DNA of 57,153 nt from Archaeoglobaceae archaeon. GTDB taxonomy: Archaea > Halobacteriota > Archaeoglobi > Archaeoglobales > Archaeoglobaceae. Position 1 is the first letter of the stretch. Each line of letters opens with the position of its first letter. Both the position numbers and the translations under genes were made by a program. This document shows, in pieces, positions 18,447 through 26,588 of this stretch. A model generated the notes under the pieces. That model did no database searches and had not been told where the DNA came from. It saw only the letters and a program-made list of their open reading frames with translations. Location of the stretch: the NCBI GenBank assembly GCA_027036775.1, contig JALWDS010000038.1:1-57153 (forward strand). Reading direction: 5' to 3'.

Positions 18447-19358
18447 ATGCTGATTCTGAATCCGAAACACTACTATTTGATTCAACAGCCTTGGTGGGGT
18501 ATTTTGATTGCCCTCTATCTGTTTCTTGGTGGTCTGGGTGGAATGGCATACTGCATAAGCTACTACTTCTGGAGGAAGGAGGGAGATGAGAAGCTCGTAA
18601 CATACGGCTCTCTTTTGGGACTGATTGCGGTCGTAGTGGGTTCGATATTCCTCGTATTCGATCTCGGACATCCCGAGAGGTTTTACTTGGTCTTTATAAG
18701 TCCAAAGCTGAACACGAGGTCGTGGATATTCATCGGTTCAACTCTACTATCGATGTTTATGCTCTTTGATGCGATATTCCTCGCTCCTAGGATACTGAAA
18801 TGGATACCTTGGAGCAAAGATGGCTTAGTTGCAAGGGTTTCTGGACTGATAGCGTTCTTGGCTGGAATAGGTGTTGCAGCGTACACCGGTGTCTTGATAG
18901 GAGTCGTTTACAACATCCCCTTCTGGAACGCACCAGCACTGCCAGTCGTTTTCATGATCTCAGCGTTGTCAACTGGTCTGGCTTCGCTCGTTCTCCTCAT
19001 GATGTTCGTTAACAGAGAGGCCAAGGAGATACACGTCATGGCCAAGACCGACGGATTCGTAATGATAATAGAACTCATAGTTCTATTCCTCTACCTGCTC
19101 ATAAAGAGCTACGGGCCAGTTGGGGCTATAGAGTCGGTTAAAAGCATTCTCTACGGATGGCTCGCACCATACTTCGTCGGCGGAGTCGTTCTGATGGGTC
19201 TTGCAATACCTGTGATGCTGATATTCGGATACGAGGTCAAGAGACCGGGTGTTACCGCGATAACCGCAATTTCGTCGATCTTCGTTTTGATAGGCGGAGC
19301 ACTGCTCAGATACGTTATACTATCCGCCGGGCTGTTGCAGATACCGTGCTGTATCTAA
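18447..19358 (+). CDS. NrfD/PsrC-type membrane anchor subunit
   Basis: Quinone-interacting membrane subunit of the oxidoreductase complex. About 303 residues and roughly eight hydrophobic helices, no heme-ligand pattern. PWWGILIALYLFLGGLGG near the N-terminus and DLGHPERFYLVF after helix 2 are typical of the NrfD/PsrC family. I chose ATG 18447 over the GTG at 18438 because GGGGGTGA ends five bases before it. Menaquinone is the expected partner in this group of organisms. It ends with a 4-base convergent overlap with moaE. Confidence 0.9.
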   Translation: MLILNPKHYYLIQQPWWGILIALYLFLGGLGGMAYCISYYFWRKEGDEKLVTYGSLLGLIAVVVGSIFLVFDLGHPERFYLVFISPKLNTRSWIFIGSTLLSMFMLFDAIFLAPRILKWIPWSKDGLVARVSGLIAFLAGIGVAAYTGVLIGVVYNIPFWNAPALPVVFMISALSTGLASLVLLMMFVNREAKEIHVMAKTDGFVMIIELIVLFLYLLIKSYGPVGAIESVKSILYGWLAPYFVGGVVLMGLAIPVMLIFGYEVKRPGVTAITAISSIFVLIGGALLRYVILSAGLLQIPCCI

Positions 19359-19768
19359 ACCCAGAATTCCCCCTCCTTCGTTTTTTCCTTTTTCCATATT
19401 GGAGCTCTTCTTTTAATTTCATCTATGCAGAACATGCAAGCCTCAAAAGCCTCCTTTCTGTGCACAGCTCCAACTACTATGAGAACTATGTTCTCGTTGA
19501 TACCTATCCTTCCGTATCTGTGAACTATGAAGACATCTGTAACGTCGAACTTTTCAATAGCCTCCCTTCTGATCTCTTCAAGTGTTTCAACGGCCATGTC
19601 CTCGTAAACCTCGTATTCAAGCTCTAAAACCTCCCTCCCCCTCGAAAACTCCCTCGCAACCCCCAAAAACGTTACCACCGCACCGATGTTCTTCGACCTC
19701 CTTTTCATCTCCTCAACCAAATCCTCGACTGAAAAGTCCTCCCTCTGAATCTTTATCATCTCAACCAC
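19355..19768 (-). CDS. moaE: Molybdopterin synthase catalytic subunit MoaE
   Basis: Large subunit of molybdopterin synthase, which adds two sulfurs to cyclic pyranopterin monophosphate. 137 residues. VVTFLGVAREFSRGREVLEL and EYEVYEDMAVETLEEIRRE are family motifs, and HRYGRIGINENIVLIVVGAVHR with EAFEACMFCIDEIKRRAPIW is the active-site lysine region. It overlaps moaD by 8 bases and is downstream of it. The cluster converges on the molybdopterin oxidoreductase operon. Confidence 0.93.
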   Translation of the reverse strand: MVEMIKIQREDFSVEDLVEEMKRRSKNIGAVVTFLGVAREFSRGREVLELEYEVYEDMAVETLEEIRREAIEKFDVTDVFIVHRYGRIGINENIVLIVVGAVHRKEAFEACMFCIDEIKRRAPIWKKEKTKEGEFWV

Positions 19769-20003
19769 CCGAAAACTTGGGCAGAAATGCTACCTCGTCA
19801 TCTCTTTTAACGATCGTGTTCGTATCTCTAACAATCCTGCGGTTCACTGCTAAAAACCCTTCTTTAACGAAATCCCTAACCTTAGGATAGTCCCTTGCAA
19901 GAACTTCGATTAGCTCGTTCAGGCTCAGATTGTCAATGTCCAAGCGAAGGACACCAAAGCCGATTTCCTCCCTAAACTTCGCAAAAAATTTGATGATGGG
20001 CAT
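19761..20003 (-). CDS. moaD: Molybdopterin synthase sulfur carrier subunit MoaD
   Basis: An 80-residue ubiquitin-fold sulfur carrier ending in the required Gly-Gly (LPKFSGG). It is adenylated by a MoeB-like E1, for which the protein at 37405-38103 is a candidate, and then thiocarboxylated. VKRDDEVAFLPKFSGG at the end is typical. Its ATG at 20003 overlaps the stop of the upstream SLOG-type gene by one base, so three genes form one unit. Confidence 0.92.
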   Translation of the reverse strand: MPIIKFFAKFREEIGFGVLRLDIDNLSLNELIEVLARDYPKVRDFVKEGFLAVNRRIVRDTNTIVKRDDEVAFLPKFSGG

Positions 20004-20452
20004 TAAAGTAACCCCTCCAAAGCCTTTTCAACGGCCTCTTCAGCATTCTCCGCTATTATCAGATTTGGTAACACCACTTCGGGCTCTATCGCAACAACTC
20101 TCTTACCAAGCTTAAGGGCTATGGCCATTTCCGAAATAGTCCCGTAACCACCACCTACGGCAATCATTGCGTCGCAACTCTGAGCTATTATCACGTTTCT
20201 CGCATGACCCATGTCCGTGACTATCACTACATCGGTGTATTGGTTTGCGTCCTCCTTCCTATCGCTCGGGATTACTCCGACAGTCAAACCTCCCTTAAGC
20301 TTCGCCCCGGCCGAAGATGCCTCCATAACCCCACCGAGTCCACCGTTTACAACAATACAACCCCTCTCGGCCAAAAGTCTCCCCACATCGTAGGCTATAC
20401 GGTAAAGCCTGTCGTCGCACCTCTCGCTCCCAACTACCGCAACTTGAATCAT
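20003..20452 (-). CDS. TIGR00725/SLOG-type nucleotide-binding protein
   Basis: A 149-residue Rossmann-like protein of the LOG/SLOG superfamily: VVGSER at the N-terminus, VVNGGLGGVMEASSAGAK (about residues 36-53), and VGGGYGTISEMAIAL (about residues 98-112), the GGGxGTxxE phosphoribohydrolase-like motif. Related proteins are annotated as TIGR00725, and some family members cleave nucleotides or bind molybdopterin-like ligands. It heads the moaD-moaE unit, so a role with pterin or nucleotide intermediates is plausible but inferred. A TATA-like GGCTATAAATCG lies at 20470-20482. Confidence 0.82.
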   Translation of the reverse strand: MIQVAVVGSERCDDRLYRIAYDVGRLLAERGCIVVNGGLGGVMEASSAGAKLKGGLTVGVIPSDRKEDANQYTDVVIVTDMGHARNVIIAQSCDAMIAVGGGYGTISEMAIALKLGKRVVAIEPEVVLPNLIIAENAEEAVEKALEGLL

Positions 20453-20558
20453 GAGGTGAATTGCTCGAAGGGCTATAAATCGCTTGTCTTAATTTCGCGT
20501 TTTGGTAGAATTGTCAAAACCGACTAAGGATTTTAAAACGGAGTAGATTTCAAGTCCC
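20453..20558. promoter_or_regulatory. Divergent promoter region
   Basis: 106 bases between the SLOG-moaDE unit and the DUF302 gene. TATA-like GCTATAAATC (20472-20481) and ATTTTAAAAC (20530-20539) are present. GTTTTG (20499-20504) and CAAAAC (20515-20520) form a 6-bp inverted repeat midway between them, a possible shared operator. Confidence 0.35.
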
Positions 20559-20930
20559 ATGGAGCTCGTCAAATGCGTTGAGAGTTGCTACGGATTTGAA
20601 GAGACCGTGGAGAGAATTAAAGATGCAAGCGAGCGTAGGGGTTGGAAGGTCGTAAACGTTTTAGATTTGAGGGAAAACTTGGGTAAGGACATTGTAATCG
20701 TTGAGATTTGTAAGGAGGAGTTTGCAAGAAAGGTTCTGGAAAGCGAAGAGATGTATTGGATTTCGGCAATGATGCCCTGCAGGTTTGGGATTTGCAGGCA
20801 GAAGAACGGTGTTTTCGTTTACGAAGTAAACATGGAGACTTTTGCTCAGATGATCGGCGGTGAAGTTAAAGAGGTGTTGAGCAAGGTTGCGGAAGACGAG
20901 ATAGAAATTTTAAAGGAGATTCAGAAGTGA
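20559..20930 (+). CDS. DUF302 family protein
   Basis: 123 residues of the DUF302 fold: GFEETVERIKDASERRGWKV at the N-terminus, and YEVNMETFAQMIGGEVKEVL at the C-terminus. Function of the family is unknown; members often bind metals or occur near redox proteins. Here the segment MPCRFGICRQ holds a C-x4-C pair in place of the usual conserved stretch. The start is ATG 20559, about 25 bases after a TATA-like ATTTTAAAAC, so it is likely leaderless. No clear operon partner. Confidence 0.8.
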   Translation: MELVKCVESCYGFEETVERIKDASERRGWKVVNVLDLRENLGKDIVIVEICKEEFARKVLESEEMYWISAMMPCRFGICRQKNGVFVYEVNMETFAQMIGGEVKEVLSKVAEDEIEILKEIQK

Positions 20931-20973
20931 AGATTTTCGAAAGAATTTAATACTCCTCCTTTCTTCCCTCTCC

Positions 20974-21342
20974 ATGAGAGACTTGGCAGTGATTGCAATG
21001 ATCTTCGTGGCGGTTCTTTCTATGCACGTTTACTACGGAAAGGACGTTAAAGTCGTCGTTCACTACGACTTGGATGGAGGGGAGAAGTTTGGAGCCTACC
21101 TCTTCGGAACTGAGACGATAAAGGACGACGTCTTGAGGATATTCGAATCGGGCAAATACTGGGTCGAGAAGATAGATTACGACAGGGCCATACTCCACTT
21201 CAAAACAGAACACCTTAAGGACTACTGGTTCTTTGAAGGTGCAAAGCTTAGATATCCCGTCAACATGACCATCCACATCTCGGACAAACTCTGCTTCAAC
21301 GTTACGTCCGACGAGATACCTCAGGCATACATATTCGAATAA
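20974..21342 (+). CDS. Small secreted or membrane-anchored protein, unknown
   Basis: Not recognised. 122 residues: an N-terminal hydrophobic helix (about residues 4-20) that could be a signal peptide or anchor, then a beta-rich domain with aromatic residues and one cysteine. One N-glycosylation sequon (NMT) lies near residue 97 and another (NVT) near 109. It has a TATA-like AATTTAATAC at about 20943-20952 and starts at ATG 20974. It is followed by the diadenylate cyclase gene, which has its own TATA element. Confidence 0.65.
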   Translation: MRDLAVIAMIFVAVLSMHVYYGKDVKVVVHYDLDGGEKFGAYLFGTETIKDDVLRIFESGKYWVEKIDYDRAILHFKTEHLKDYWFFEGAKLRYPVNMTIHISDKLCFNVTSDEIPQAYIFE

Positions 21343-21374
21343 GGTTTAAAACTTGACACCTCAAAGACTACTTG

Positions 21375-22211
21375 ATGTTGAAAACGCTGATAGAGTTGGC
21401 AAAGGAACTCGCCAACAAGATAAACACGGACAAGATACTCGTAGTAACGAAGGAAGATGTAGAGATTGAGGACGACGAATTTTCAATTATCTTCGCACCC
21501 AAGAGGTTCGTTACCATACTCGAAAGCACGTTCTTCACGATAGCTGAAGAGGAGTTGAGTGGTAAGGACATATTTGAAAGGTCGTTGGCATTTCTCCAAA
21601 TTCACGAGATTTCCCCCCTTCACATGTATTTGAAGGGTATAGAGCTTAAGGGAGGTGTTGTTGGCGTTATAGACTTGGACACCTTGAAGGGGTTGATGGT
21701 TATAGACTTGGAAAGGAGTAGGGTCCAAAAGGCCTTGTGCGAGTGTGCGGAAAGGGTAAATCCGAACGCTTTGAAGGCGGTTTTAAACGTCGCAATAAGC
21801 ATAGCCCAGAAGGGGAGGGAGGGTAAGAAGATAGGAACCGGTTTTATAATAGGAGACGTTGAGGAGGTTTTGAAGAGGTCCAAACCACTCGTTATAAATC
21901 CCTACGAGTGCTACGGTATCGAGGAGAGAGACATAAAGAATCCAGCCAACTGGGAGAGTGTAATGGAGTTCGCCCAGCTCGATGGAGTGTTCGTATTGGA
22001 CGAGGATGGCATAATAGTTTCAGCTGGGAGGTATTTGGAGGTTTCCGTTAAAGATTTGAAGATTTTGAAGGGTTTGGGGGCGAGGCATTTGGCGTGCGCT
22101 GCGATAACGAGAGAAACAGAAGCTATAGCTGTTGTCGTTTCCATGAGCGGTGACATAAGGATATACAAGGACGGTGAGGAGATACTCGTAATAGATTCGA
22201 CATTCATTTAG
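21375..22211 (+). CDS. dacZ: Diadenylate cyclase (DacZ-like, DisA_N domain)
   Basis: Predicted to make cyclic di-AMP from two ATP. The DAC domain is C-terminal (about residues 165-278) and has DGVFVLDEDG (203-212) and GLGARHLACAAITRETEAIA (233-252), matching the DGA and RHR motifs; alanine is replaced by valine and the second arginine by leucine. The N-terminal 160 residues match the pattern of the extended archaeal enzymes. I chose ATG 21375 over TTG 21372, since TTTAAAAC at 21347-21354 is correctly spaced. The 3' end overlaps the aspartate kinase gene by 8 bases, tail to tail. c-di-AMP in euryarchaea is linked to osmotic control. Confidence 0.8.
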   Translation: MLKTLIELAKELANKINTDKILVVTKEDVEIEDDEFSIIFAPKRFVTILESTFFTIAEEELSGKDIFERSLAFLQIHEISPLHMYLKGIELKGGVVGVIDLDTLKGLMVIDLERSRVQKALCECAERVNPNALKAVLNVAISIAQKGREGKKIGTGFIIGDVEEVLKRSKPLVINPYECYGIEERDIKNPANWESVMEFAQLDGVFVLDEDGIIVSAGRYLEVSVKDLKILKGLGARHLACAAITRETEAIAVVVSMSGDIRIYKDGEEILVIDSTFI

Positions 22212-23592
22212 AGAGCTTGAACTCTTCGTGTATAACCCTAACCGCCCTCTTTCCCTCTTCTCTCTTAACCGCAAAGGACACGTTAAATTCCGAACAGCTC
22301 TGGCTTATCATTACGACGTTTATCCCCTCCCTTCCCAAAGCGGAGAATATCCTTCCCGCTACACCGGGTGTTCCTGCCATTCCAGCACCGACTGCACTCA
22401 CAACCGCAACGTCGTCCCTTCTGTCTATCTTAACGTTGTCCTCATCCAAGTCCTCCAAGGCGTCAAGAGCCTTTGGCAGATCGGATTTCTCCACAACTAT
22501 GGATAAGTTCAACTCGGAGGAGCTCTGTGCAACCATTATAACGTTGACTTTGGCGTTTGCAAGCCTTCTGAAAACCTTGGCCATTATCTCTGCGAAATCG
22601 AAACCTGCACCACTGACGTTAACTATCGCAACCTTCTCTATCAAGCTCAAAGCTTTAACTATGTCTTCGCTCGATTTCGTCGATTCACATATAACCGTTC
22701 CCTCAACATCTGGGTTGAAGGTGTTCTTTATCCTTACGGGAATTTTCTTCCTCATTACTGGCTCCAAAGCTTTTGGATGGAGTATCTTCGCCCCGAAGTG
22801 TGAAAGCTCCATGGCCTCCTGATAGGATATCTCTGGAATTACCCTCGCGTTCGGAACTATTTTGGGATCTGCGGTCATTATACCGTCAACCTCCTTCCAC
22901 AACCACACCTCATCCGCATCTATTGCTGAAGCTATTAAAGTGGCTGTCAAATCGCTCCCTCCCCTTCCAAGGGTCGTTATTATCCCATCTTCAGTTGAAC
23001 CTATGAATCCCGTAACGACTGGCACAACCCTATTTATCTTTATCAGAGGTTCGATTCTGCTCCTTATTAAGTTGTAGGACTTCGGTAATGGCTTGGCCCT
23101 TCCGAAGTTTCTGTCCGTTACGATTCCAGCATCTCCACCGGTTAAGGCTAAAGAGTTGACACCTAAGGAAATCAAACATGCTGAAAAGATTGGTGCGAGA
23201 AGTCTCTCACCGAAAGAAAGTATGTAATCCCTACTTCTGTTTGTAAGCTCACCCAAATAACTTATCCCCAACAAAACCTTCTCAAGTTCGTCGAAGAGCG
23301 AGCTTAAGGTTGAGTAGACCTTACTCTTCATCTCCTCGTTCCTTACCGCAATTTCTACCGCTTCGTAATGCCTCTTCATCATATCCGCAATGAAGAGCTT
23401 TATGTGTCCGTGCGATCTCTCCTCGCAACACTTCTCAGCAACGTTTAAAAGTGAATCTGTCACACCGGCCATTGCGGAAACTACAACAACGACCTCGTTA
23501 TCGTTCGAATACCTCTTGACGAGCTTCGCACAGTGCAGTATGTTCGATCCGTCTCTCACGCTCGTCCCACCGAACTTCATCACGATTCTCAT
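22204..23592 (-). CDS. lysC: Aspartate kinase
   Basis: Phosphorylates aspartate, the entry step to lysine, threonine and methionine synthesis. 462 residues. The N-terminus MKFGGTSVRDGSNI is the signature, ALTGGDAGIVTDRNFG and TTLGRGGSDLTATLIA form the kinase active site, and two C-terminal ACT domains (IVNVSGAGFD and VVSAVGAGMAGTPGVAGRIF) give feedback control. Single transcription unit with divergent Pus10. The start is ATG 23592. Confidence 0.95.
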   Translation of the reverse strand: MRIVMKFGGTSVRDGSNILHCAKLVKRYSNDNEVVVVVSAMAGVTDSLLNVAEKCCEERSHGHIKLFIADMMKRHYEAVEIAVRNEEMKSKVYSTLSSLFDELEKVLLGISYLGELTNRSRDYILSFGERLLAPIFSACLISLGVNSLALTGGDAGIVTDRNFGRAKPLPKSYNLIRSRIEPLIKINRVVPVVTGFIGSTEDGIITTLGRGGSDLTATLIASAIDADEVWLWKEVDGIMTADPKIVPNARVIPEISYQEAMELSHFGAKILHPKALEPVMRKKIPVRIKNTFNPDVEGTVICESTKSSEDIVKALSLIEKVAIVNVSGAGFDFAEIMAKVFRRLANAKVNVIMVAQSSSELNLSIVVEKSDLPKALDALEDLDEDNVKIDRRDDVAVVSAVGAGMAGTPGVAGRIFSALGREGINVVMISQSCSEFNVSFAVKREEGKRAVRVIHEEFKLSK

Positions 23593-23664
23593 CCATCAGG
23601 CCAAGACGCTCATGGGTAATAACTCTTTCCACAACGATTTTAACAGATCGCCATAATTGTTTAC

Positions 23665-24756
23665 GTGATAGAGGTCTGCGAGATATGTTACAACGCCATA
23701 AAAACTGGTAAGGTCGTTAAAAGCGAGGAGTGCATGATTTGCTCCGGAATTTTAAGCAGAGTTGATGAAATAGCTGAAGAAATCCTGAAAAAACTCAAGG
23801 ATTACGAGTTCGAGACGTTTTTAGTGGGAAGTAGGGTTTACGGTAGCTTAAAGGCTTTGGAGGACTATCTCAACTTGGACGATAGAAAGAGGCTGAAGTT
23901 CAGATTCAACAGAATGCTCTCAAAGGCCATAGAGAGAAGGGGAAAGAGGTTTTCCACAAATCCAGATGTCGTTGTAACCTTCGATTTGGAAAACATCGAC
24001 TTCAGCTTTCAGATAACGCCTCTCTACATCTACGGCAGATACAAGAAAAGGGTAAGGGGTTTATCACAAACGAGGTGGATCTGTAAGTTCTGCGGTGGGA
24101 AGGGATGCGAAATCTGCAACTGGACTGGAAAGAGGTATCTCTCGGTTGAAGAACTCATAACTGAACCCATGAGGGAGTTCGTAGGTGGGAGTTTTGCAGT
24201 TTTGCATGGAGCTGGTAGGGAGGATGTAGATGCGAGGATGTTGGGAAACGGCAGACCGTTCATAGTGGAGATTCAAGAGCCTAAGAAGAGAAAGGTTGAT
24301 TTGAAGGAGCTTGAGAGATATGTTAACGATTTTTGCAGAGGGAAGGTTGTCGTCAGCGATCTGAAGTTTGCGAAATCGAAGGACGTTGAGTTCATAAAGT
24401 CCGCAAAGTTCACCAAGGTTTACAGAGCTAAAGTCGTTTTCGAGAGGGAAGTTAGCAGGGAGGAGCTTGAGAAAGCTCTATTCGAGCTTAAGAAACAACC
24501 GATACATCAGAGAACACCTTTGAGGGTTCTTCATAGGAGGGCGGATTTGGTTAGGGTTAGGAGGGTTTTAGATGCGGACGTAGTTTTGCATAGGGGTAGA
24601 GTTGCAGTAGTAAGGTTCGTTGCGGAGAGCGGTTTGTACATAAAGGAGCTTGTGAGCGGTGATGAGGGTAGGACTAAGCCGAGCTTGAGCGAGCTTTTGA
24701 GTGTTAAATGCTGGGTTGAAAAGTTGGACGTTATAGAAGTTAGGGGAGGTCTTTAG
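23665..24756 (+). CDS. pus10: tRNA pseudouridine synthase Pus10
   Basis: Makes pseudouridine 54 and 55 in archaeal tRNA. 363 residues, start GTG 23665. The N-terminus has CEICYN and CMICSG pairs (about residues 5-28), and a second zinc pair is CKFCGGKGCEICNWTGKRY near residue 137, flanking a THUMP-like region. The catalytic motif GREDVDARMLGNGRPFIVEI is at about residues 184-203, with the catalytic Asp in DVDAR. The C-terminal QPIHQRTPLRVLHRRADL completes the family pattern. Archaeal enzyme length is normal. Confidence 0.94.
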   Translation: MIEVCEICYNAIKTGKVVKSEECMICSGILSRVDEIAEEILKKLKDYEFETFLVGSRVYGSLKALEDYLNLDDRKRLKFRFNRMLSKAIERRGKRFSTNPDVVVTFDLENIDFSFQITPLYIYGRYKKRVRGLSQTRWICKFCGGKGCEICNWTGKRYLSVEELITEPMREFVGGSFAVLHGAGREDVDARMLGNGRPFIVEIQEPKKRKVDLKELERYVNDFCRGKVVVSDLKFAKSKDVEFIKSAKFTKVYRAKVVFEREVSREELEKALFELKKQPIHQRTPLRVLHRRADLVRVRRVLDADVVLHRGRVAVVRFVAESGLYIKELVSGDEGRTKPSLSELLSVKCWVEKLDVIEVRGGL

Positions 24757-24813
24757 AAAAATAATTCCAATCCAAATTAAAATTAAATACTAAAAAATTA
24801 AATAATTAAATAA
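24757..24813. terminator. Bidirectional A/T-rich terminator
   Basis: 57 bases between the convergent pus10 and dockerin genes made almost only of A and T, with AAAAATAA, TTAAATAATTAAATAATTAA and similar tracts. Either strand offers oligo-T tracts for termination. Confidence 0.5.
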
Positions 24814-26535
24814 TTAAGAAGACATCCAAGCGTCGAAGACGAGTATGAACTGGTCTGTAGATATATTGCCTGATATCCAGTCATCGAAGGCGTTTATGAG
24901 TTCATCGATTGAAATTTTACCGTCGTGGTTTTTGTCGTAGGAGTCTATGATGGATTTGGAGATGAAGATTGTTAATGAAGAGGGTGGTATCGTTATCAAG
25001 TTACCGTTGGTATCTTTAACTGTGATATTGGATAGATTTATTGTAGCGTTACCTTCAGATAGGGCTTTGAATTTGAGTGTTAATATTGTTGCTCCGTTTG
25101 TTGTGTCGATTGCTTTGCTACTATCCATAGTGAACACTCTTATCGGATTGTCTGACAACTTAATCCATCCATCAGGATACTTCTCTACCCCTATATAATC
25201 TACATTACTCGTATTAACCACATCCGCCGTCATCGCCATTATACTACCAGCATTCTTTACAACTACGTCCACCGTAAACGTATCGTTGACCTTCGGACTA
25301 TTGGTGCTCGGTTCCATCTTCAAAATCCCTAATCCACCCCCTCCCCCAAGCTTTATTACCCACGCATCTTGGTTATCTGAAACTACACAATACCAGCCAG
25401 CGACTATGTAACCTCCATCTTTTGTCTGTTGAATTGAATTGGCACCATCGAAACAGTTATCACCGAGTTTTTTCTCCCAAACAACGTTTCCATTTGAATC
25501 CAACTTTATTATCCATGCCTGCGTATCCAACCATATCACACTGGTGTTGGTCCATACCCCAGCGACTACGTAACCTCCATCCTTTGTCTGCTGAACCGCA
25601 TTAGCTCCATTCATTTCACCTTCTCCGAGTCTCTTTTCCCAAATTATATTTCCATTTGCATCCAACTTCACTATCAACGCACTCGAATTGAGGTTTCTAT
25701 GATCATATATCTGACCAACAACAATGTAACCTCCATCGCTCGTCTGTTTAACGTCGTTAGCATACCACCACACGCTTTCATTGCCACCGAGTTTCTTCTT
25801 CCAAACAACGTTTCCGTTGGAATCCAACTTTATCACCCACGCCTCGTCGTGGTGTATGTCGTTCTCCACACATTCGTAAACTCCTGCAACAATGTAACCA
25901 CCGTCGCTCGTCTGCTGAATTGCATTGGCGTAGTCCATGTAAGGTCCACCAAGCTTCTTCTCCCACACAATGTTTCCATTTGCGTCCAGCTTTACGATCC
26001 ACATGTCGTAATCCTCGGAAGGTATGTATGGCGACAATCTTTCGTGGTTGTAGGTTCCAGCGAATATGTAACCTCCATCTTTTGTCTGCTGAATTGCACT
26101 GGCACCATCACTACCGTTACCACCGAATTTCTTCTCCCAAATTACGTTTCCATTTGCGTCCAACTTCACTATCCAAGCTTGAACGTCTAAATTGTCACTC
26201 TCGTTGGTATAGGTTCCAGCGAATATATAACCCCCATCACTTGTCTGCTGGATAGCATTGGCATTGTCCCAATTGCTACCACCGAATTTCTTCTCCCAAA
26301 TTACGTTTCCGTTAGAATCCAACTTTATTATCCACGCATCGGTGTCTTCTCCATTATAAGTCTCACCAGCAACAATGTAACCCCCATCGCTCGTCTGTTT
26401 AACATCGTTGGCTGTATCGTATTTGTCGTATCCAAACTTTTTCTCCCACTCTACCTTAGGGGCAATAGATGCAGATGCAGTTCCCAGTATCAACAGCACG
26501 AAAAGAGCCAGAACAACTACTCGCAAACCTTTCAT
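24814..26535 (-). CDS. Secreted seven-repeat beta-propeller protein with cohesin and dockerin domains
   Basis: 573 residues from ATG 26535 (a GTG start at 26544 is possible). Signal peptide about residues 1-24. Then seven repeats of 50-58 residues, each with WEKKxGG, A-N-A/D-x-x-QQTSDGGYIVAG and AWIIKLDSNGNV, predicted to form a seven-bladed propeller (to about residue 400). A glycine run leads to a cohesin-like domain (about 410-530; LKMEPSTNSPKVNDTFTVDV at its start). The last 40 residues are a dockerin with the calcium loop DKNHDGKISIDE; the second loop is degenerate. Archaeoglobus is among the few archaea known to encode cohesins and dockerins. Its own cohesin could bind its own or another dockerin. 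Ligand and role are unknown. Confidence 0.85.
   Translation of the reverse strand: MKGLRVVVLALFVLLILGTASASIAPKVEWEKKFGYDKYDTANDVKQTSDGGYIVAGETYNGEDTDAWIIKLDSNGNVIWEKKFGGSNWDNANAIQQTSDGGYIFAGTYTNESDNLDVQAWIVKLDANGNVIWEKKFGGNGSDGASAIQQTKDGGYIFAGTYNHERLSPYIPSEDYDMWIVKLDANGNIVWEKKLGGPYMDYANAIQQTSDGGYIVAGVYECVENDIHHDEAWVIKLDSNGNVVWKKKLGGNESVWWYANDVKQTSDGGYIVVGQIYDHRNLNSSALIVKLDANGNIIWEKRLGEGEMNGANAVQQTKDGGYVVAGVWTNTSVIWLDTQAWIIKLDSNGNVVWEKKLGDNCFDGANSIQQTKDGGYIVAGWYCVVSDNQDAWVIKLGGGGGLGILKMEPSTNSPKVNDTFTVDVVVKNAGSIMAMTADVVNTSNVDYIGVEKYPDGWIKLSDNPIRVFTMDSSKAIDTTNGATILTLKFKALSEGNATINLSNITVKDTNGNLITIPPSSLTIFISKSIIDSYDKNHDGKISIDELINAFDDWISGNISTDQFILVFDAWMSS
25340..26460 (-). repeat. Seven in-frame tandem coding repeats (150-175 bp)
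   Basis: DNA-level repeats within the propeller gene: a segment coding QQTSDGGYI or QQTKDGGYI, followed after a variable loop by one coding KLDSNGNVxWEKK, recurs seven times. Loop lengths differ between units, so the repeats vary in size, while the shared blocks remain close at the nucleotide level, which suggests recent duplication or gene conversion. Confidence 0.75.
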
Positions 26536-26575
26536 ATACACCACTCACCCCTCTAATACTTCCGTCTATCGACAG

Positions 26576-26588
26576 CCCTATATATACC
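26576..26588 (-). promoter_or_regulatory. TATA box of the cohesin-dockerin gene
   Basis: GGTATATATAGG on the minus strand is a strong TATA box about 45 bases upstream of the ATG, giving a short leader of about 20 bases. Confidence 0.45.

Noticed and set aside
22217-22822. 201-codon plus-strand frame
   Set aside because: Antisense shadow of the aspartate kinase gene, low-complexity Ser/Thr/Leu composition.
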